This document shows, one piece after another, positions 33,073-41,430 of a DNA stretch of 64,000 nucleotides (its first letter is position 1; every line of letters begins with the position of its first letter). Location of the stretch: NCBI GenBank assembly GCA_965214585.1, contig OZ243957.1, forward strand, positions 1,922,001-1,986,000, given 5' to 3'. This DNA comes from JAHCHG01 sp965214585 (GTDB lineage: Bacteria; Acidobacteriota; Blastocatellia; Pyrinomonadales; Pyrinomonadaceae). The position numbers and the translations under genes were made by a program. Below the pieces are notes generated by a model. It was not told the DNA's origin, searched no databases, and worked only from the letters and a program-made list of their open reading frames with translations.

Positions 33073-33816
33073 CTAATTTTTCTTGCCGAAAATCTGCGAA
33101 GTCTGGCGGAAAAACTGTATAAATCCGATGAGTGCGCCAAAGGCTACGCCGCCGACGATTCCCCAAGGCGATGTGCCGGCGATCAAATCGAAAAACCAGC
33201 CGATTATCATCATAAACGCGACTGCTCCGAAAAGCGTTATTGCCGCCGAAAAAGCGAGTCCGGTTCGCCGGATCGTTTCGCTTTGCGTTTCAAATTGAAA
33301 GGTCGGCTCAGACGCGGCGTAATTTTTTTTGTCGCCCGAAACAAATATCGTCTGCGATTTGTCCGTTTGATTTACAAAATTCTCCGCATTTTCAATCGGC
33401 ACGACAGTTTCAATAATCGGCTGATTTGCAGAAGATTTTTGCGCGTGAATCTGATTTATTTTCGCTTCGAGTTCGGCTTCGTAATCGGGAACTTCGAGAA
33501 AATTTTCGTTCGCTTCGGCGAGTTCCTCAGCGGAAGGTTCGCTGATTTGAAAGGTCGGAATCGGTTCGATTTGTTTGATTTCTCTTACAAATTCGGCAGT
33601 TTCGATTTGTTCGATTTTTTCAGATGGAAATTCTTTTGCCGGATTTTCGGCAGTTTCGATTGAATTTTTTTCCGTTTCCGTCTGCGCCGTTTCGACGCTC
33701 GCGCTTTCAATCGCTTTTGCAATTTCTTCGATGCTTTCGCCGTCAGACGCATTTTCTTCTGCGGCTTTCGTTTTTTTTATTTCTTCTTCGTCTTGTTCAA
33801 ACAAACTTCTAATCAT
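33073..33816 (-). CDS. AtpZ/AtpI-like membrane protein with long acidic N-terminal region
   Basis: 247 residues from the ATG at 33816 (MIRSLFEQDEEE); a TTG six bases upstream is also in frame. Residues 1 to about 180 are rich in Glu, Ala and Thr/Ser, low in complexity and probably disordered. The C-terminal ~65 residues form two membrane helices, GLAFSAAITLFGAVAFMMII and GIVGGVAFGALIGFIQFF, with FFDLIAGTSPWG between, the pattern of the AtpZ/AtpI (ATP synthase assembly/magnesium) family, where G-x-x-L/F-D and G-T-x-P are conserved. The usual ATP synthase operon is not near. The acidic extension is unusual; typical AtpZ is about 80-100 residues. Confidence 0.7.
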   Translation of the reverse strand: MIRSLFEQDEEEIKKTKAAEENASDGESIEEIAKAIESASVETAQTETEKNSIETAENPAKEFPSEKIEQIETAEFVREIKQIEPIPTFQISEPSAEELAEANENFLEVPDYEAELEAKINQIHAQKSSANQPIIETVVPIENAENFVNQTDKSQTIFVSGDKKNYAASEPTFQFETQSETIRRTGLAFSAAITLFGAVAFMMIIGWFFDLIAGTSPWGIVGGVAFGALIGFIQFFRQTSQIFGKKN

Positions 33817-33983
33817 CGCCAATTTCCCCGCGTCAGATAATTTTTCGGAACTTTCGTCAAAAGCATTTTGAAAATCTTACTCTGCACTTATTCGCTTATT
33901 GTGAAATTATTTCAAACAAAAGTAAAATGCCCAAACATCCGCACTTTCAAAGCTGCAAACACCCGGACATTTCTGAAATCTGT

Positions 33984-34018
33984 TTTTTACCTTCTACCTT
34001 CTACCTTTTACCTTTCAC
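33984..34018. repeat. Heptamer array overlapping the 3' end of the LCAT-like gene
   Basis: TTTTTAC CTTCTAC CTTCTAC CTTTTAC CTTTCAC: five heptamers. The last codons and stop of the adjacent gene (TAG at 34001-34003) are made of this repeat, ending the protein in VKGKR. Confidence 0.75.
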
Positions 34019-35467
34019 CTGCGTAGTCATTTTATCCTTCATCGGTTCGGTGATAAAATCAAGCACGCCGAGAAGACTTTTGCCGATTACTTCGTCGCCG
34101 GTCAGACGGTTGTGTTCGCTGCAAGCGGCTTTCAAATCGTTGCCGACCTTTTCTTTTTTCAGTTCGCGCAGCTGACCTTTGCTCAAAATCGTCGAAGTCA
34201 GAGAGCGTTTCGGAACAACGCCGTCGCCGGGCGAATAGAGAATCTTTTCGAGTTCTTCCTTTTCAACTTTCGTGCCGTCGCTTTTTTTGAAAGAATCGGG
34301 TTCAAATTCCGTTTTCCAGACATTTTTTTCAGCATCTTTGTAAATTACCATTCCGTCAATGGTCGGCGCACATTCCGAGCCTAAAAAGTAGATCGAAACG
34401 GGAGTTTGCTTGAGAGGCTTCGCGTCCAAAGCGGCTTGAAAAAGTTTGGCGCGAGCCAGAACCGCGCGAAAATAATTTTTCGCCTGCTTTTGTTCTTCGG
34501 CAGTAAATTTTTCGGCAAATTCCTTGTCGGTGTAAGCCGTCCAGCCGTATTTTTCCCAAGTTGCGGGATCGTATATGTCAACTTTCAGCGGTTTTAAATC
34601 TTCATCATAAGCGTTGACCATATTTTCGTGCGGCAAAAGCTGATAAATCGAAGGAATTGTGAACAAATCGTATTTCGTCAGATTTTGAATGAACGGCAGA
34701 TTTATCTTTCCGCTGCCGAAAAGCGAGAAACCGTTGAGCAGCGAATTCAGCGCGGAAGTCGAGCCGCCGTTCGGCACGGCGACGAGAAGAATATTGTTGA
34801 AATACGACGCGCCCGCCCAGTTCGGACGCATATTCGGGCGCAGTTCGGCTTTGCCATACATCGCCGCATAACGCGCGATCAAGCCGCCCATCGAATGCGA
34901 AACGACGTTGAATTGTTGTTTCGGACGCTTTAAATGCTTGCGAAGTCCGTCCAGTTTTTGAATTAAAAGATGCGCGTTTTCGACATTATCGAGCCGCCAA
35001 TCGTATGGAAAAACGTAAAAAGTATCGGCGAAACCGTTTTTCGGCGGAGCATCGAATTTTCCTTCAACATAGCCGTCAGCGATAAGAGAATCAATCAGCT
35101 TTTGATATATGTCAACTTTGGGCGTAAACCGTATCAACTGAATTTCCCGCAAAATGTCTTTCGGCACGAGTTTATCGCGGTTTGCCTTTAATTTCGCCGA
35201 AATCGGAAGGCGCAGATCGTCGTCATCGGCGCGTCCCAAATCGAACCAGACCTGATCGCCGGTTTCCTTGTTGACAAGCTCCGAACCGACCAAACCGGGA
35301 ATGATTATCACAGGCAATCTGCCTGATTTTTTCGGCGACAAAGCGGCGATCTTCTCGCCGTCCTTTTTAATTTCCTTTGAATTTTCCTGAGCGACGACGG
35401 GAAAAGCCAAATTCAGAATTACAAACAGAAAAGTGAAAAATTTAATTTTTTTTGAAAATTCGTGCAT
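34001..35467 (-). CDS. Secreted LCAT-like alpha/beta hydrolase (lipase/acyltransferase)
   Basis: 488 residues from the ATG at 35467, preceded by AGGAAA at good distance; a longer in-frame start at 35524 would run back into the upstream gene. A signal peptide (FFTFLFVILNLAFPVVAQ) ends near residue 27. The alpha/beta hydrolase fold of the lecithin:cholesterol acyltransferase family is marked by PVIIIPGLVGSEL (oxyanion region), FYVFPYDWRLD, and the nucleophile elbow VVSHSMGGLIARY with the active serine in S-H-S-M-G. It likely hydrolyses or transfers acyl chains of lipids outside the cytosol. It ends inside a heptamer repeat. It stands 3' of a GT21-like gene by 19 nt, so the two are probably one transcript. 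Confidence 0.85.
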   Translation of the reverse strand: MHEFSKKIKFFTFLFVILNLAFPVVAQENSKEIKKDGEKIAALSPKKSGRLPVIIIPGLVGSELVNKETGDQVWFDLGRADDDDLRLPISAKLKANRDKLVPKDILREIQLIRFTPKVDIYQKLIDSLIADGYVEGKFDAPPKNGFADTFYVFPYDWRLDNVENAHLLIQKLDGLRKHLKRPKQQFNVVSHSMGGLIARYAAMYGKAELRPNMRPNWAGASYFNNILLVAVPNGGSTSALNSLLNGFSLFGSGKINLPFIQNLTKYDLFTIPSIYQLLPHENMVNAYDEDLKPLKVDIYDPATWEKYGWTAYTDKEFAEKFTAEEQKQAKNYFRAVLARAKLFQAALDAKPLKQTPVSIYFLGSECAPTIDGMVIYKDAEKNVWKTEFEPDSFKKSDGTKVEKEELEKILYSPGDGVVPKRSLTSTILSKGQLRELKKEKVGNDLKAACSEHNRLTGDEVIGKSLLGVLDFITEPMKDKMTTQVKGKR

Positions 35468-35486
35468 AATTTCGTTTCCTGAATTA

Positions 35487-36728
35487 TTAAAATTTTTCGC
35501 CTGTCGAAAGAATTTCGGTTTCATCAGGCGATACGAGTTTGTATGTGATGCCGCGCCAGACGATTTCGTTTGACAGCAAAGCGGTAAAATTATTATAGAG
35601 AAAAATTACGGGCGTGATAACCCAAAACAAATTATGCCACAAAACGCTCCGATCTAAATCTTTTTTATAATCTTTCAAAACTAATTTGACGGCTTTTAAG
35701 CGAATATGAGATTTTGCCGAACCGAGCCAGAAAATTATCAGCAAAGATGCGAGAGTCAGCCAAAAGTGCCAGCCGGATACGAAAAATAAAAGAAAAATTC
35801 CCGTCCAGAATATTGCCGTAAAAAGGAAAGAACCGATAAACGAGGCTTTCCAGAGATTCGGGGCGTAAACGCGCGTAATTTTCATTTGGCGCGTGGAAAA
35901 CTCCAGAAATTCGGCAAAACCGCAATCTTCAATCGTCGCCGTCAGGCATTCGGGAACAAAATAAATCGGCAGATTTTCCTTTTGCAAAATTCGCGTTAAA
36001 GCAAAATCGTCGGATAAAGTTCCGCGCCACTTTTCGCGCACTTTTAGTTTTTCAAAAACTTGGCGGCGAATTGCCGTCGAGCCGCCCCAGCAAAAATTTT
36101 TATTCGCACGTTCGCCCAAAGCAGATGCAATCGAAGCGTTCCAGACCGAGCGAATCTGCGAAGCGAAATTTCCCGTTTTGGCGATAAACCAGCGATAACC
36201 CGTCGCGCATCCGAGCGTTTGATTTTGCAAAGGCGCGACCAAATTTTTCAACCAATTCCGATCTGGTCGCGCATCGGAATCTACAAAAACGAAAACTTCG
36301 CTTTCGTCGGAAACTTTCGTCAACGCTTCTCTTAAATTGTGAACTTTCTGTCCTTCATTTTCGGCTTTTCCGGCGATGATTATTTTTGCGCGAACATTTT
36401 CAAGGCTTTTCCCGCTTTGTTCGTTTAAGAGATTTTCGATAACCGAAACCGCTTCGTCCGCTTTGTCGTCAACAACGAAAATGATTTCGTAATTCGGATA
36501 ATTTTGAAGAAAAAGCCGTTTCAGATTTTCGTCCAAATCCGCATCAATTCCGCGACACGGAACGATAACCGAACAAAACGGCGTATAAAAAGATTTCGGT
36601 TTGGAAAGTTCCCGCTTGAAATAATTCAGAAAATCAATTCCGCCGCGCAGAGATTTACAGCCGAAAAAAATCTGAAAGGCGGCGAAGAAGTAGAAAATGT
36701 AGATCATTGTTGATTGTTGATTGTTCAT
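35487..36728 (-). CDS. GT21-like membrane glycosyltransferase (ceramide glucosyltransferase type)
   Basis: 413 residues. The catalytic GT-A domain shows SVIVPCRGIDADLDENLK, then EVFVFVDSDARP (the D-x-D) and FSTRQMKITRVY, which corresponds to the (Q/R)-x-x-R-W region. Three C-terminal helices follow (for example FLFTAIFWTGIFLLFFVSGW). This resembles GT21 enzymes such as ceramide glucosyltransferase and HpnI. It likely moves a sugar to a lipid acceptor at the inner membrane. Two starts are possible: ATG at 36728, whose first residues (MNNQQST) are encoded by a heptamer repeat, or ATG at 36707 (MIYIFYFF), which begins with the first helix. Neither has a clear ribosome site. The next gene is an LCAT-like hydrolase. 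Confidence 0.82.
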   Translation of the reverse strand: MNNQQSTMIYIFYFFAAFQIFFGCKSLRGGIDFLNYFKRELSKPKSFYTPFCSVIVPCRGIDADLDENLKRLFLQNYPNYEIIFVVDDKADEAVSVIENLLNEQSGKSLENVRAKIIIAGKAENEGQKVHNLREALTKVSDESEVFVFVDSDARPDRNWLKNLVAPLQNQTLGCATGYRWFIAKTGNFASQIRSVWNASIASALGERANKNFCWGGSTAIRRQVFEKLKVREKWRGTLSDDFALTRILQKENLPIYFVPECLTATIEDCGFAEFLEFSTRQMKITRVYAPNLWKASFIGSFLFTAIFWTGIFLLFFVSGWHFWLTLASLLIIFWLGSAKSHIRLKAVKLVLKDYKKDLDRSVLWHNLFWVITPVIFLYNNFTALLSNEIVWRGITYKLVSPDETEILSTGEKF

Positions 36729-37037
36729 TGCTGTTCGTCAGCAGATCACGAAATCATTCTCGTCAACTTAAAAAACAATCTGCCAACCAAATGAAAATTA
36801 TCAAATCTCCATTCTCAAATCTCAATTATATTGTAAGTGTCCGATTTTGAAGAAATACTTACAACATAATTGAAAATGGAGAATGGAGATTTGATAATTA
36901 ACACTCTAATTAGAAACATTATGTTTTCCGATGTTTCAATATAAAATTAAGGCAAAATATTTATTTCGTGATCTATTGATTGTTAAACTTATTAAATGCG
37001 TTTTCTATCAATGAACAACCAACAATTAACAATGAAC
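36706..37037. repeat. Heptamer arrays flanking and within the gap before waaA
   Basis: This 313-bp gap holds three arrays. (1) TTGTTGA TTGTTGA TTGTTCA at 36707-36727. (2) A hairpin with left arm TCAAATC TCCATTC TCAAATC TCAATTA (36801-36828) and right arm TAATTGA AAATGGA GAATGGA GATTTGA (36867-36894). (3) AATGAAC AACCAAC AATTAAC AATGAAC (37010-37037), the reverse complement in style of the first array. No gene is seen. Confidence 0.8.
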
Positions 37038-37041
37038 AAAT

Positions 37042-38361
37042 TTACTGATTATTATGAACGACCAGATAAGGTTTGAGATATTCGACGGTTCTTTCGGTTG
37101 CGCCGCGCGTTTCCAAAACGGCTGAATAAGCGTTTTTTGCAAGTTTATCGCGGCGTTCGGGGTCTTGCAGTAAATCGGAAAAAACTTTTGTAAGTGCCGG
37201 AACGATTTCCGATTTGCTCATTTCAGGCAATTGGACGATTGCGTTCTGCTCGATGAATTTGTTTATAACCGCCGAAAAATTCTTGGTGTGCGAGCCGGTC
37301 ACGATGGCTTTTTCAGCAACGGCGGGTTCTAAAATATTTTGTCCGCCGTGCCGGACAAGACTTCCGCCGACGAAAACTATCTCGGCAAGCGGGAAAACCG
37401 AACGCAGTTCGCCGATGCTGTCGAGCAGTATGACTTCCGCAGCTTTGTCGCGTTCCGAAATCGCTTCCGAGCGCGTCGCCCAGTCAAAGCCGGATTTTTT
37501 AATCAGATTCTTGACTTCCTTAAATCTTTCGGGATGGCGCGGCGCGATCAGCAGGCGCGGAAGTTTTCCTTGTGAATTTTTCCAAACCTGCTTGAACGCT
37601 TCCAAAATCAGTTTTTCCTCCGGTTGATGCGTGCTGGCGGCTAAAATCAGCGGCGCGTTTTCGTTTATATTGAAGCGTTGGGCAAAGTAGTCCGTATAAA
37701 TATCGTCGGGTTCGTAAAAACTCTGATCGTATTTGATATTTCCCGTAACTTTCAGCTTACTGCTGCGAATGCCCAAATCTATCAAACGCTGCGCGTCTTC
37801 TTGGGTTTGCATCAAAGCCAATCTGACGTAATGAAAAACGCGGCGAACGAATTTTTTGGCGTATAAATATCTTTTAAAGGATTTTTCGGAAATTCTTCCG
37901 TTGACGATAAAAACAGCCGCGCCGATTTTGACCGCTTCGCGGAAAAAATTAAACCAATATTCGGTTTCCATCACCAGAATAATATTCGGATTGTAATGTT
38001 TCAGAGCGCGTTGAACGCTGAAACGCCAGTCGAACGGAAAGTAAAAAATTTGTTCGGCATAATCGGCAAAAATCTCTTTGGCAAGTTTTTGACCGGAATC
38101 GGTTGTGGTGGAGATAATCAGGCGATAATCGGGAAATTGTTTCAGAATTTCTTCCACAAGCGGACGCGCCGCGTTTGCTTCGCCGACTGAAACGCAGTGA
38201 ACCCACAAAACAGGCTTTAAAGACGGCTTGAAATCCGGCAGATGACCGAGCCTCTGCTTAAAACCAGCCGAATATTTGCCTTTCCTCAGCGCGTCAAAAG
38301 CAAAGCGCGGAAGCAGCAGGACAAAGCCGAGAGTTAAAATTATGCTGTATAGAAAGAACAT
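37042..38361 (-). CDS. waaA: 3-deoxy-D-manno-octulosonic acid (Kdo) transferase
   Basis: 439 residues. It transfers Kdo from CMP-Kdo to lipid IVA, the first core sugar of LPS, at the inner membrane. The N-terminal helix anchors it. The GT-B fold shows WVHCVSVGEANAARPLVEEI (the conserved glutamate base), then ISTTTDSGQKLA, FPFDWRFSVQRAL, VMETEYWFNF and VNGRISEKSFKRY, all diagnostic of WaaA/KdtA. The C-terminal nucleotide-binding half has FVGGSLVRHGGQNILEPA. Its presence shows that the organism makes an outer membrane with LPS. The mRNA 3' end carries a heptamer array. The efp gene is 90 bp upstream. Confidence 0.95.
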   Translation of the reverse strand: MFFLYSIILTLGFVLLLPRFAFDALRKGKYSAGFKQRLGHLPDFKPSLKPVLWVHCVSVGEANAARPLVEEILKQFPDYRLIISTTTDSGQKLAKEIFADYAEQIFYFPFDWRFSVQRALKHYNPNIILVMETEYWFNFFREAVKIGAAVFIVNGRISEKSFKRYLYAKKFVRRVFHYVRLALMQTQEDAQRLIDLGIRSSKLKVTGNIKYDQSFYEPDDIYTDYFAQRFNINENAPLILAASTHQPEEKLILEAFKQVWKNSQGKLPRLLIAPRHPERFKEVKNLIKKSGFDWATRSEAISERDKAAEVILLDSIGELRSVFPLAEIVFVGGSLVRHGGQNILEPAVAEKAIVTGSHTKNFSAVINKFIEQNAIVQLPEMSKSEIVPALTKVFSDLLQDPERRDKLAKNAYSAVLETRGATERTVEYLKPYLVVHNNQ

Positions 38362-38450
38362 TTGTTAATCGCTGAATAATTCGTTTAGATTTTATAGACT
38401 AAACTTCTAATAGAAGGTTTTTCCAAACTTTAATTCACAACGCGTTTCGA

Positions 38451-39014
38451 TTATTTTACTCTTTCGATGTATTTTTCTTCGCTCGGATTGACGCGAATCC
38501 GTTCGCCGGAAGTGATAAACGGTGGAACATATAAAGTTACGCCGTTTTCGAGCGTCGCCGGTTTGTTTGAATTCGAGGCGGTTGCGCCTTTTAGAACAGG
38601 TTCGGTTTCAATTATGTCCAAATCCAGCGATTGCGGAAGTTCCACGCCGATTGGCGCACTTTCGTAAAATTCGACCTGAATTTTAAGTCCCGCCATCAGC
38701 CATTTTGCCGCGTCGCCCAGATCGTCTTCGCTCATCGCAATCTGTTCGTAACTTTCCGTGTTCATAAAATGATGAAATTCGCCGTCGGAATACAGATATT
38801 CCATTTCGTGCTGATCGAGAACCGCTTTTTCCACCGATTCGTTTGAGCGAAAGCGATGATCGAAAGAACTTCCCGTAACGAGATTTCTCAATTTCGTCTG
38901 CACCACCGCGCCGCCTTTTCCCGGTTGATTGCGGCTGAATTCCATCACCTTGCACGGCGTTCCGTCGAGAATTATAGTGTTTCCCCTGCGTAAATCGTTT
39001 GCTGAAGTTGCCAT
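38451..39014 (-). CDS. efp: Elongation factor P
   Basis: 187 residues, three-domain, tRNA-shaped. It rescues ribosomes stalled at proline runs. Domain I opens with ATSANDLRRGNTIILDGTPC and holds the loop QPGKGGAVVQTKLRNL, with a lysine at the tip that is the usual modification site. Domains II and III contain QHEMEYLYSDGEFHHFMN and the signature KGATASNSNKPATLENG with VPPFITSGERIRV near the end. The type of lysine modification cannot be told; no epmA/earP is visible. It is monocistronic in appearance, with an upstream hairpin at 39048-39085. Confidence 0.95.
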   Translation of the reverse strand: MATSANDLRRGNTIILDGTPCKVMEFSRNQPGKGGAVVQTKLRNLVTGSSFDHRFRSNESVEKAVLDQHEMEYLYSDGEFHHFMNTESYEQIAMSEDDLGDAAKWLMAGLKIQVEFYESAPIGVELPQSLDLDIIETEPVLKGATASNSNKPATLENGVTLYVPPFITSGERIRVNPSEEKYIERVK

Positions 39015-39047
39015 TTATTAAGTTTTTCTCCGTTTATTAAAATTTAA

Positions 39048-39085
39048 ACAGGCGGAAGAAAGCATAAATCTCCCGCCTGTTCTAA
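39048..39085 (-). terminator. Hairpin between the TPR lipoprotein gene and efp
   Basis: Stem of about 9 bp, AACAGGCGG with CCGCCTGTT, plus a weaker extension, followed on the minus strand by TTTAAATTTT. A probable weak terminator for the lipoprotein gene. Confidence 0.5.
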
Positions 39086-39194
39086 AAAAAATGTTAGTTT
39101 ATTGCCTGAATGCTCGAAATGTCTAGCCGAAACATAAAATAAAAATTTCTCCGTAAAAAATCAATCGTGAAATCTACCGTTTTAAAAACCGTTT

Positions 39195-39722
39195 TCAGCC
39201 GTCAATCGGAAGCGGCGCGGGTTCTTCGCCTTCTTTCGGCGGCTCGCGGTTGAGCGATTGAAAGATTTTTATAATTTCGTCGTGCATTTTCTTCGCTTCC
39301 GCATTATTCGGTTCGAGTTTTAAACCTTTACGAAAATCGCCGAGCGCGGCGCGATATTGTGCCGCGCCGGTCAAAGCAAAGGCTCTTTCAAAATAAGCCT
39401 TAGCAAGCGTCTGTTTGGCTTGCGAATCATTTTCGTTTTGCCTGAAATCTTTTTCCGCCTTTTCAATATCAGCGGTCATTTTTGAAACATCTACCGATTT
39501 TGCCATCGGCGAAGGGTCTTTTGCGGAACTGCCCTTCTGGTTTGCCGCAGCAGTTTTTTCCGAATCGGCAGAATGACTCGAAACGGTCAGAGTTTCGTCC
39601 GTTTGCCGCGCCGACACATTCGCGTTCGCATTTTCCGCCGCCCGTTCGGAAACTTTCGGTGTCGAATCCGCGCAGCCGTATAAACCGAAACACAATAAAC
39701 TTAAAATTAAAAATTTCCTCAT
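39195..39722 (-). CDS. TPR-containing lipoprotein
   Basis: 175 residues from the ATG at 39722 (MRKFLILSLLCFGLYGC), giving a proper lipoprotein signal with the cysteine of LYGC at residue 17; the longer in-frame start would bury it. A disordered Ser/Ala/Glu linker (about 18-85) follows. Two TPR-like helical hairpins (AKAYFERAFALTGAAQYRAALG and FRKGLKLEPNNAEAKK) close the protein. Likely anchored to a membrane as a periplasmic scaffold. Function is unknown. The C terminus is acidic and proline-rich (PPKEGEEPAPLP). Confidence 0.78.
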   Translation of the reverse strand: MRKFLILSLLCFGLYGCADSTPKVSERAAENANANVSARQTDETLTVSSHSADSEKTAAANQKGSSAKDPSPMAKSVDVSKMTADIEKAEKDFRQNENDSQAKQTLAKAYFERAFALTGAAQYRAALGDFRKGLKLEPNNAEAKKMHDEIIKIFQSLNREPPKEGEEPAPLPIDG

Positions 39723-39878
39723 ATTTGATAAATCATAAAAAATTAACTGCCAAGATACAACAAACGGCATCGAAAATAAATAAAATTTTAATTTTCCGGC
39801 TGAAATTTGTTATATTGTTCACGGTTCAAACTAATTTGTGCGGCTTTCTTATAAGCAGATGAGTAAAAATCAAGTATG

Positions 39879-39947
39879 ATGCAGAAGCCCGCTACGCTCG
39901 TAAGGGCGCAAAGAACACACTTACTGCGTGCGTGTTTCTGCATTCGG
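39879..39947. repeat. Small palindromic repeat upstream of xerD
   Basis: ATGCAGAA near 39879 pairs with TTCTGCAT near 39936. Inside are two GC-rich hairpins, one within GCCCGCTACGCTCGTAAGGGC and one ACACAC-type. No gene. Confidence 0.5.
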
Positions 39948-39996
39948 ATTACCCTTAAAACATATTACGACCTGCTTAAATCATTCAATTAACAAA

Positions 39997-40932
39997 ATGA
40001 CCAAAAATTACACAACCGGGCGCGATTTGATAAACGAATACCTTTTATATTTGCAGGTCGAGCGCGGCTTGGCGAAAAATTCGATTGAAAGTTACAAAAG
40101 AGATTTGGCAAAACTGAAAGATTGGTCGAAAAATAAAAATGCGGATGTTGTAAATTTGTCGAGAAAAGATTTGCGCGAATTTACGGCGGATTTATCGCGC
40201 TCGAAACTTTCGCCGAATTCAATCGGCAGAACAATCAGCGCGGTGCGTGGTTTTTACAAATTTTTGATGCTCGACGGACATATCAAAAAACATCCGGCGG
40301 AAGATTTGGACGCGCCGCAGAAAGGTTCTTATCTGCCGCGTTTTCTAAACGAATTTGAAATTGACAGACTGCTTTCCGCGCCCGACGTTTCGGTGGAGAT
40401 CGGTTTGCGCGACAAGGCGATCTTAGAGCTGATGTATGCCTGCGGTCTGCGCGTTTCCGAAGCCGTTACGCTGAAAATTTCCGACGTTGATCTGGACGCG
40501 GGAATTTTAACCTGTAAAGGAAAAGGAAATAAACAGCGAAAAGTTCCGCTTGGTAAAAGCGCGGCTGAATGGACGAGATGCCATCTGGCTCGCAGAAAAA
40601 AAAGGGAACATATTATAATGAACAATCTTTTTGTGACGAGTTCGGGAACGCCGATCAATCGGCAGATCATATTTCATTTTGTCAAAGAATACGCCGAAAA
40701 AGCGGGACTCGAAGACGTTTCGCCGCACACTCTGCGCCACAGTTTTGCAACACATCTTTTGCAGAGAGGCGCGGATTCGCGCTCGGTTCAGGCGATGCTC
40801 GGACACGCCGATATTTCGACCACACAGATTTACACGCATATCACCGACACACACTTGCGAAAAACTTACGAAAAATTTCATCCGCGGGCAAATGCGGCAT
40901 TCGATCCCGAAAAAAAATCGAAAACCGACTAA
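39997..40932 (+). CDS. xerD: Tyrosine recombinase XerD-like
   Basis: 311 residues from the ATG at 39997 (MTKNYTTGRDLINEYL). The N-terminal core-binding domain contains YLQVERGLAKNSIESYKRDL and RTISAVRGFYKFLML. The catalytic domain has the arginine of YACGLRVSEAVTL, then KGKGNKQRKVPLG, SPHTLRHSFATHLLQRGADS (H-x-x-R), LGHADISTTQIYTHI with the active tyrosine. This is the normal chromosome-dimer-resolution XerC/XerD family, which recombines dif sites, and the order and length fit XerD. It lies apart from the restriction island, so is unlikely to be its integrase. It is followed by the tRNA-tuf cluster. Confidence 0.93.
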   Translation: MTKNYTTGRDLINEYLLYLQVERGLAKNSIESYKRDLAKLKDWSKNKNADVVNLSRKDLREFTADLSRSKLSPNSIGRTISAVRGFYKFLMLDGHIKKHPAEDLDAPQKGSYLPRFLNEFEIDRLLSAPDVSVEIGLRDKAILELMYACGLRVSEAVTLKISDVDLDAGILTCKGKGNKQRKVPLGKSAAEWTRCHLARRKKREHIIMNNLFVTSSGTPINRQIIFHFVKEYAEKAGLEDVSPHTLRHSFATHLLQRGADSRSVQAMLGHADISTTQIYTHITDTHLRKTYEKFHPRANAAFDPEKKSKTD

Positions 40933-40949
40933 AACCTTTCTTCGCGGAC

Positions 40950-40978
40950 TTGCAACTAATGAAAAACTTGGGTATTAT
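40950..40978 (+). promoter_or_regulatory. Candidate sigma-70 promoter of the tRNA-tuf cluster
   Basis: TTGCAA at 40950-40955 and TATTAT at 40973-40978 with a 17-nt spacer, about 58 nt before the first tRNA. It overlaps the xerD downstream region. By consensus only. Confidence 0.5.
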
Positions 40979-41035
40979 GTGAAATTTGCTAATTAACTCA
41001 AAAAGTTAGTTTTTGCAGTTGAAAATTTTATATTT

Positions 41036-41120
41036 GCAAGGGTGGTCGAGTGGTTAATGGCACCGGGCTGTAAACCCGGCAGGCTGACGCCTTACGTAGG
41101 TTCGAATCCTACCCCTTGCA
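41036..41120 (+). tRNA. tRNA-Tyr (GTA)
   Basis: Class II tRNA with a long variable arm. Acceptor GCAAGGG pairs with CCCTTGC; anticodon loop CTGTAAA gives GTA; T arm GTAGGTTCGAATCCTAC. No CCA is encoded. Confidence 0.95.
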
Positions 41121-41123
41121 TAC

Positions 41124-41191
41124 CGATTTCGGATTTGGGATGTCGGATTTGAAAGTTAAATCTCAAATCCCAAATCCGACATCCCAAATCG
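41124..41191. repeat. Heptamer array with inverted partner (GGATTTG type) between tRNA genes
   Basis: Left arm CGATTTC GGATTTG GGATGTC GGATTTG (41124-41151); right arm CAAATCC CAAATCC GACATCC CAAATCG (41164-41191). Exact period 7 on both arms; it would form a long hairpin between tRNA-Tyr and tRNA-Gly. Confidence 0.85.
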
Positions 41192-41195
41192 CTCT

Positions 41196-41270
41196 GCGGG
41201 AGTAGCTCAGTGGTAGAGCGTCAGCCTTCCAAGCTGAATGTCGCGAGTTCGACCCTCGTCTCCCGCTCCA
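41196..41270 (+). tRNA. tRNA-Gly (TCC)
   Basis: Acceptor GCGGGAG with CTCCCGC, anticodon loop CTTCCAA (TCC), T-loop TTCGACC. The CCA end is encoded (41268-41270). Confidence 0.95.
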
Positions 41271-41312
41271 GTTTTTTTAATTTAGTTGTGCGAGAGATTA
41301 TATTTTAAAGAT

Positions 41313-41387
41313 GCCCGAGTAGCTCAGGGGTAGAGCGTTTCCTTGGTAAGGAAAAGGTCACGAGTTCGAATCTCGTCTTGGGCTCCA
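41313..41387 (+). tRNA. tRNA-Thr (GGT)
   Basis: Acceptor GCCCGAG with CTTGGGC, anticodon loop TTGGTAA (GGT), T-loop TTCGAAT; CCA end is encoded. The tuf gene follows 43 nt later, as in many bacteria. Confidence 0.95.
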
Positions 41388-41430
41388 GTATTTACAAGGG
41401 TTTATTATAATAAAGAGGAACAGATAAAAA

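Noticed and set aside
39997..40932. xerD considered as the integrase of the restriction island
   Set aside because: It is about 18 kb away, has the sequence and length of the core chromosomal XerD, and borders the tRNA-tuf cluster rather than the island.
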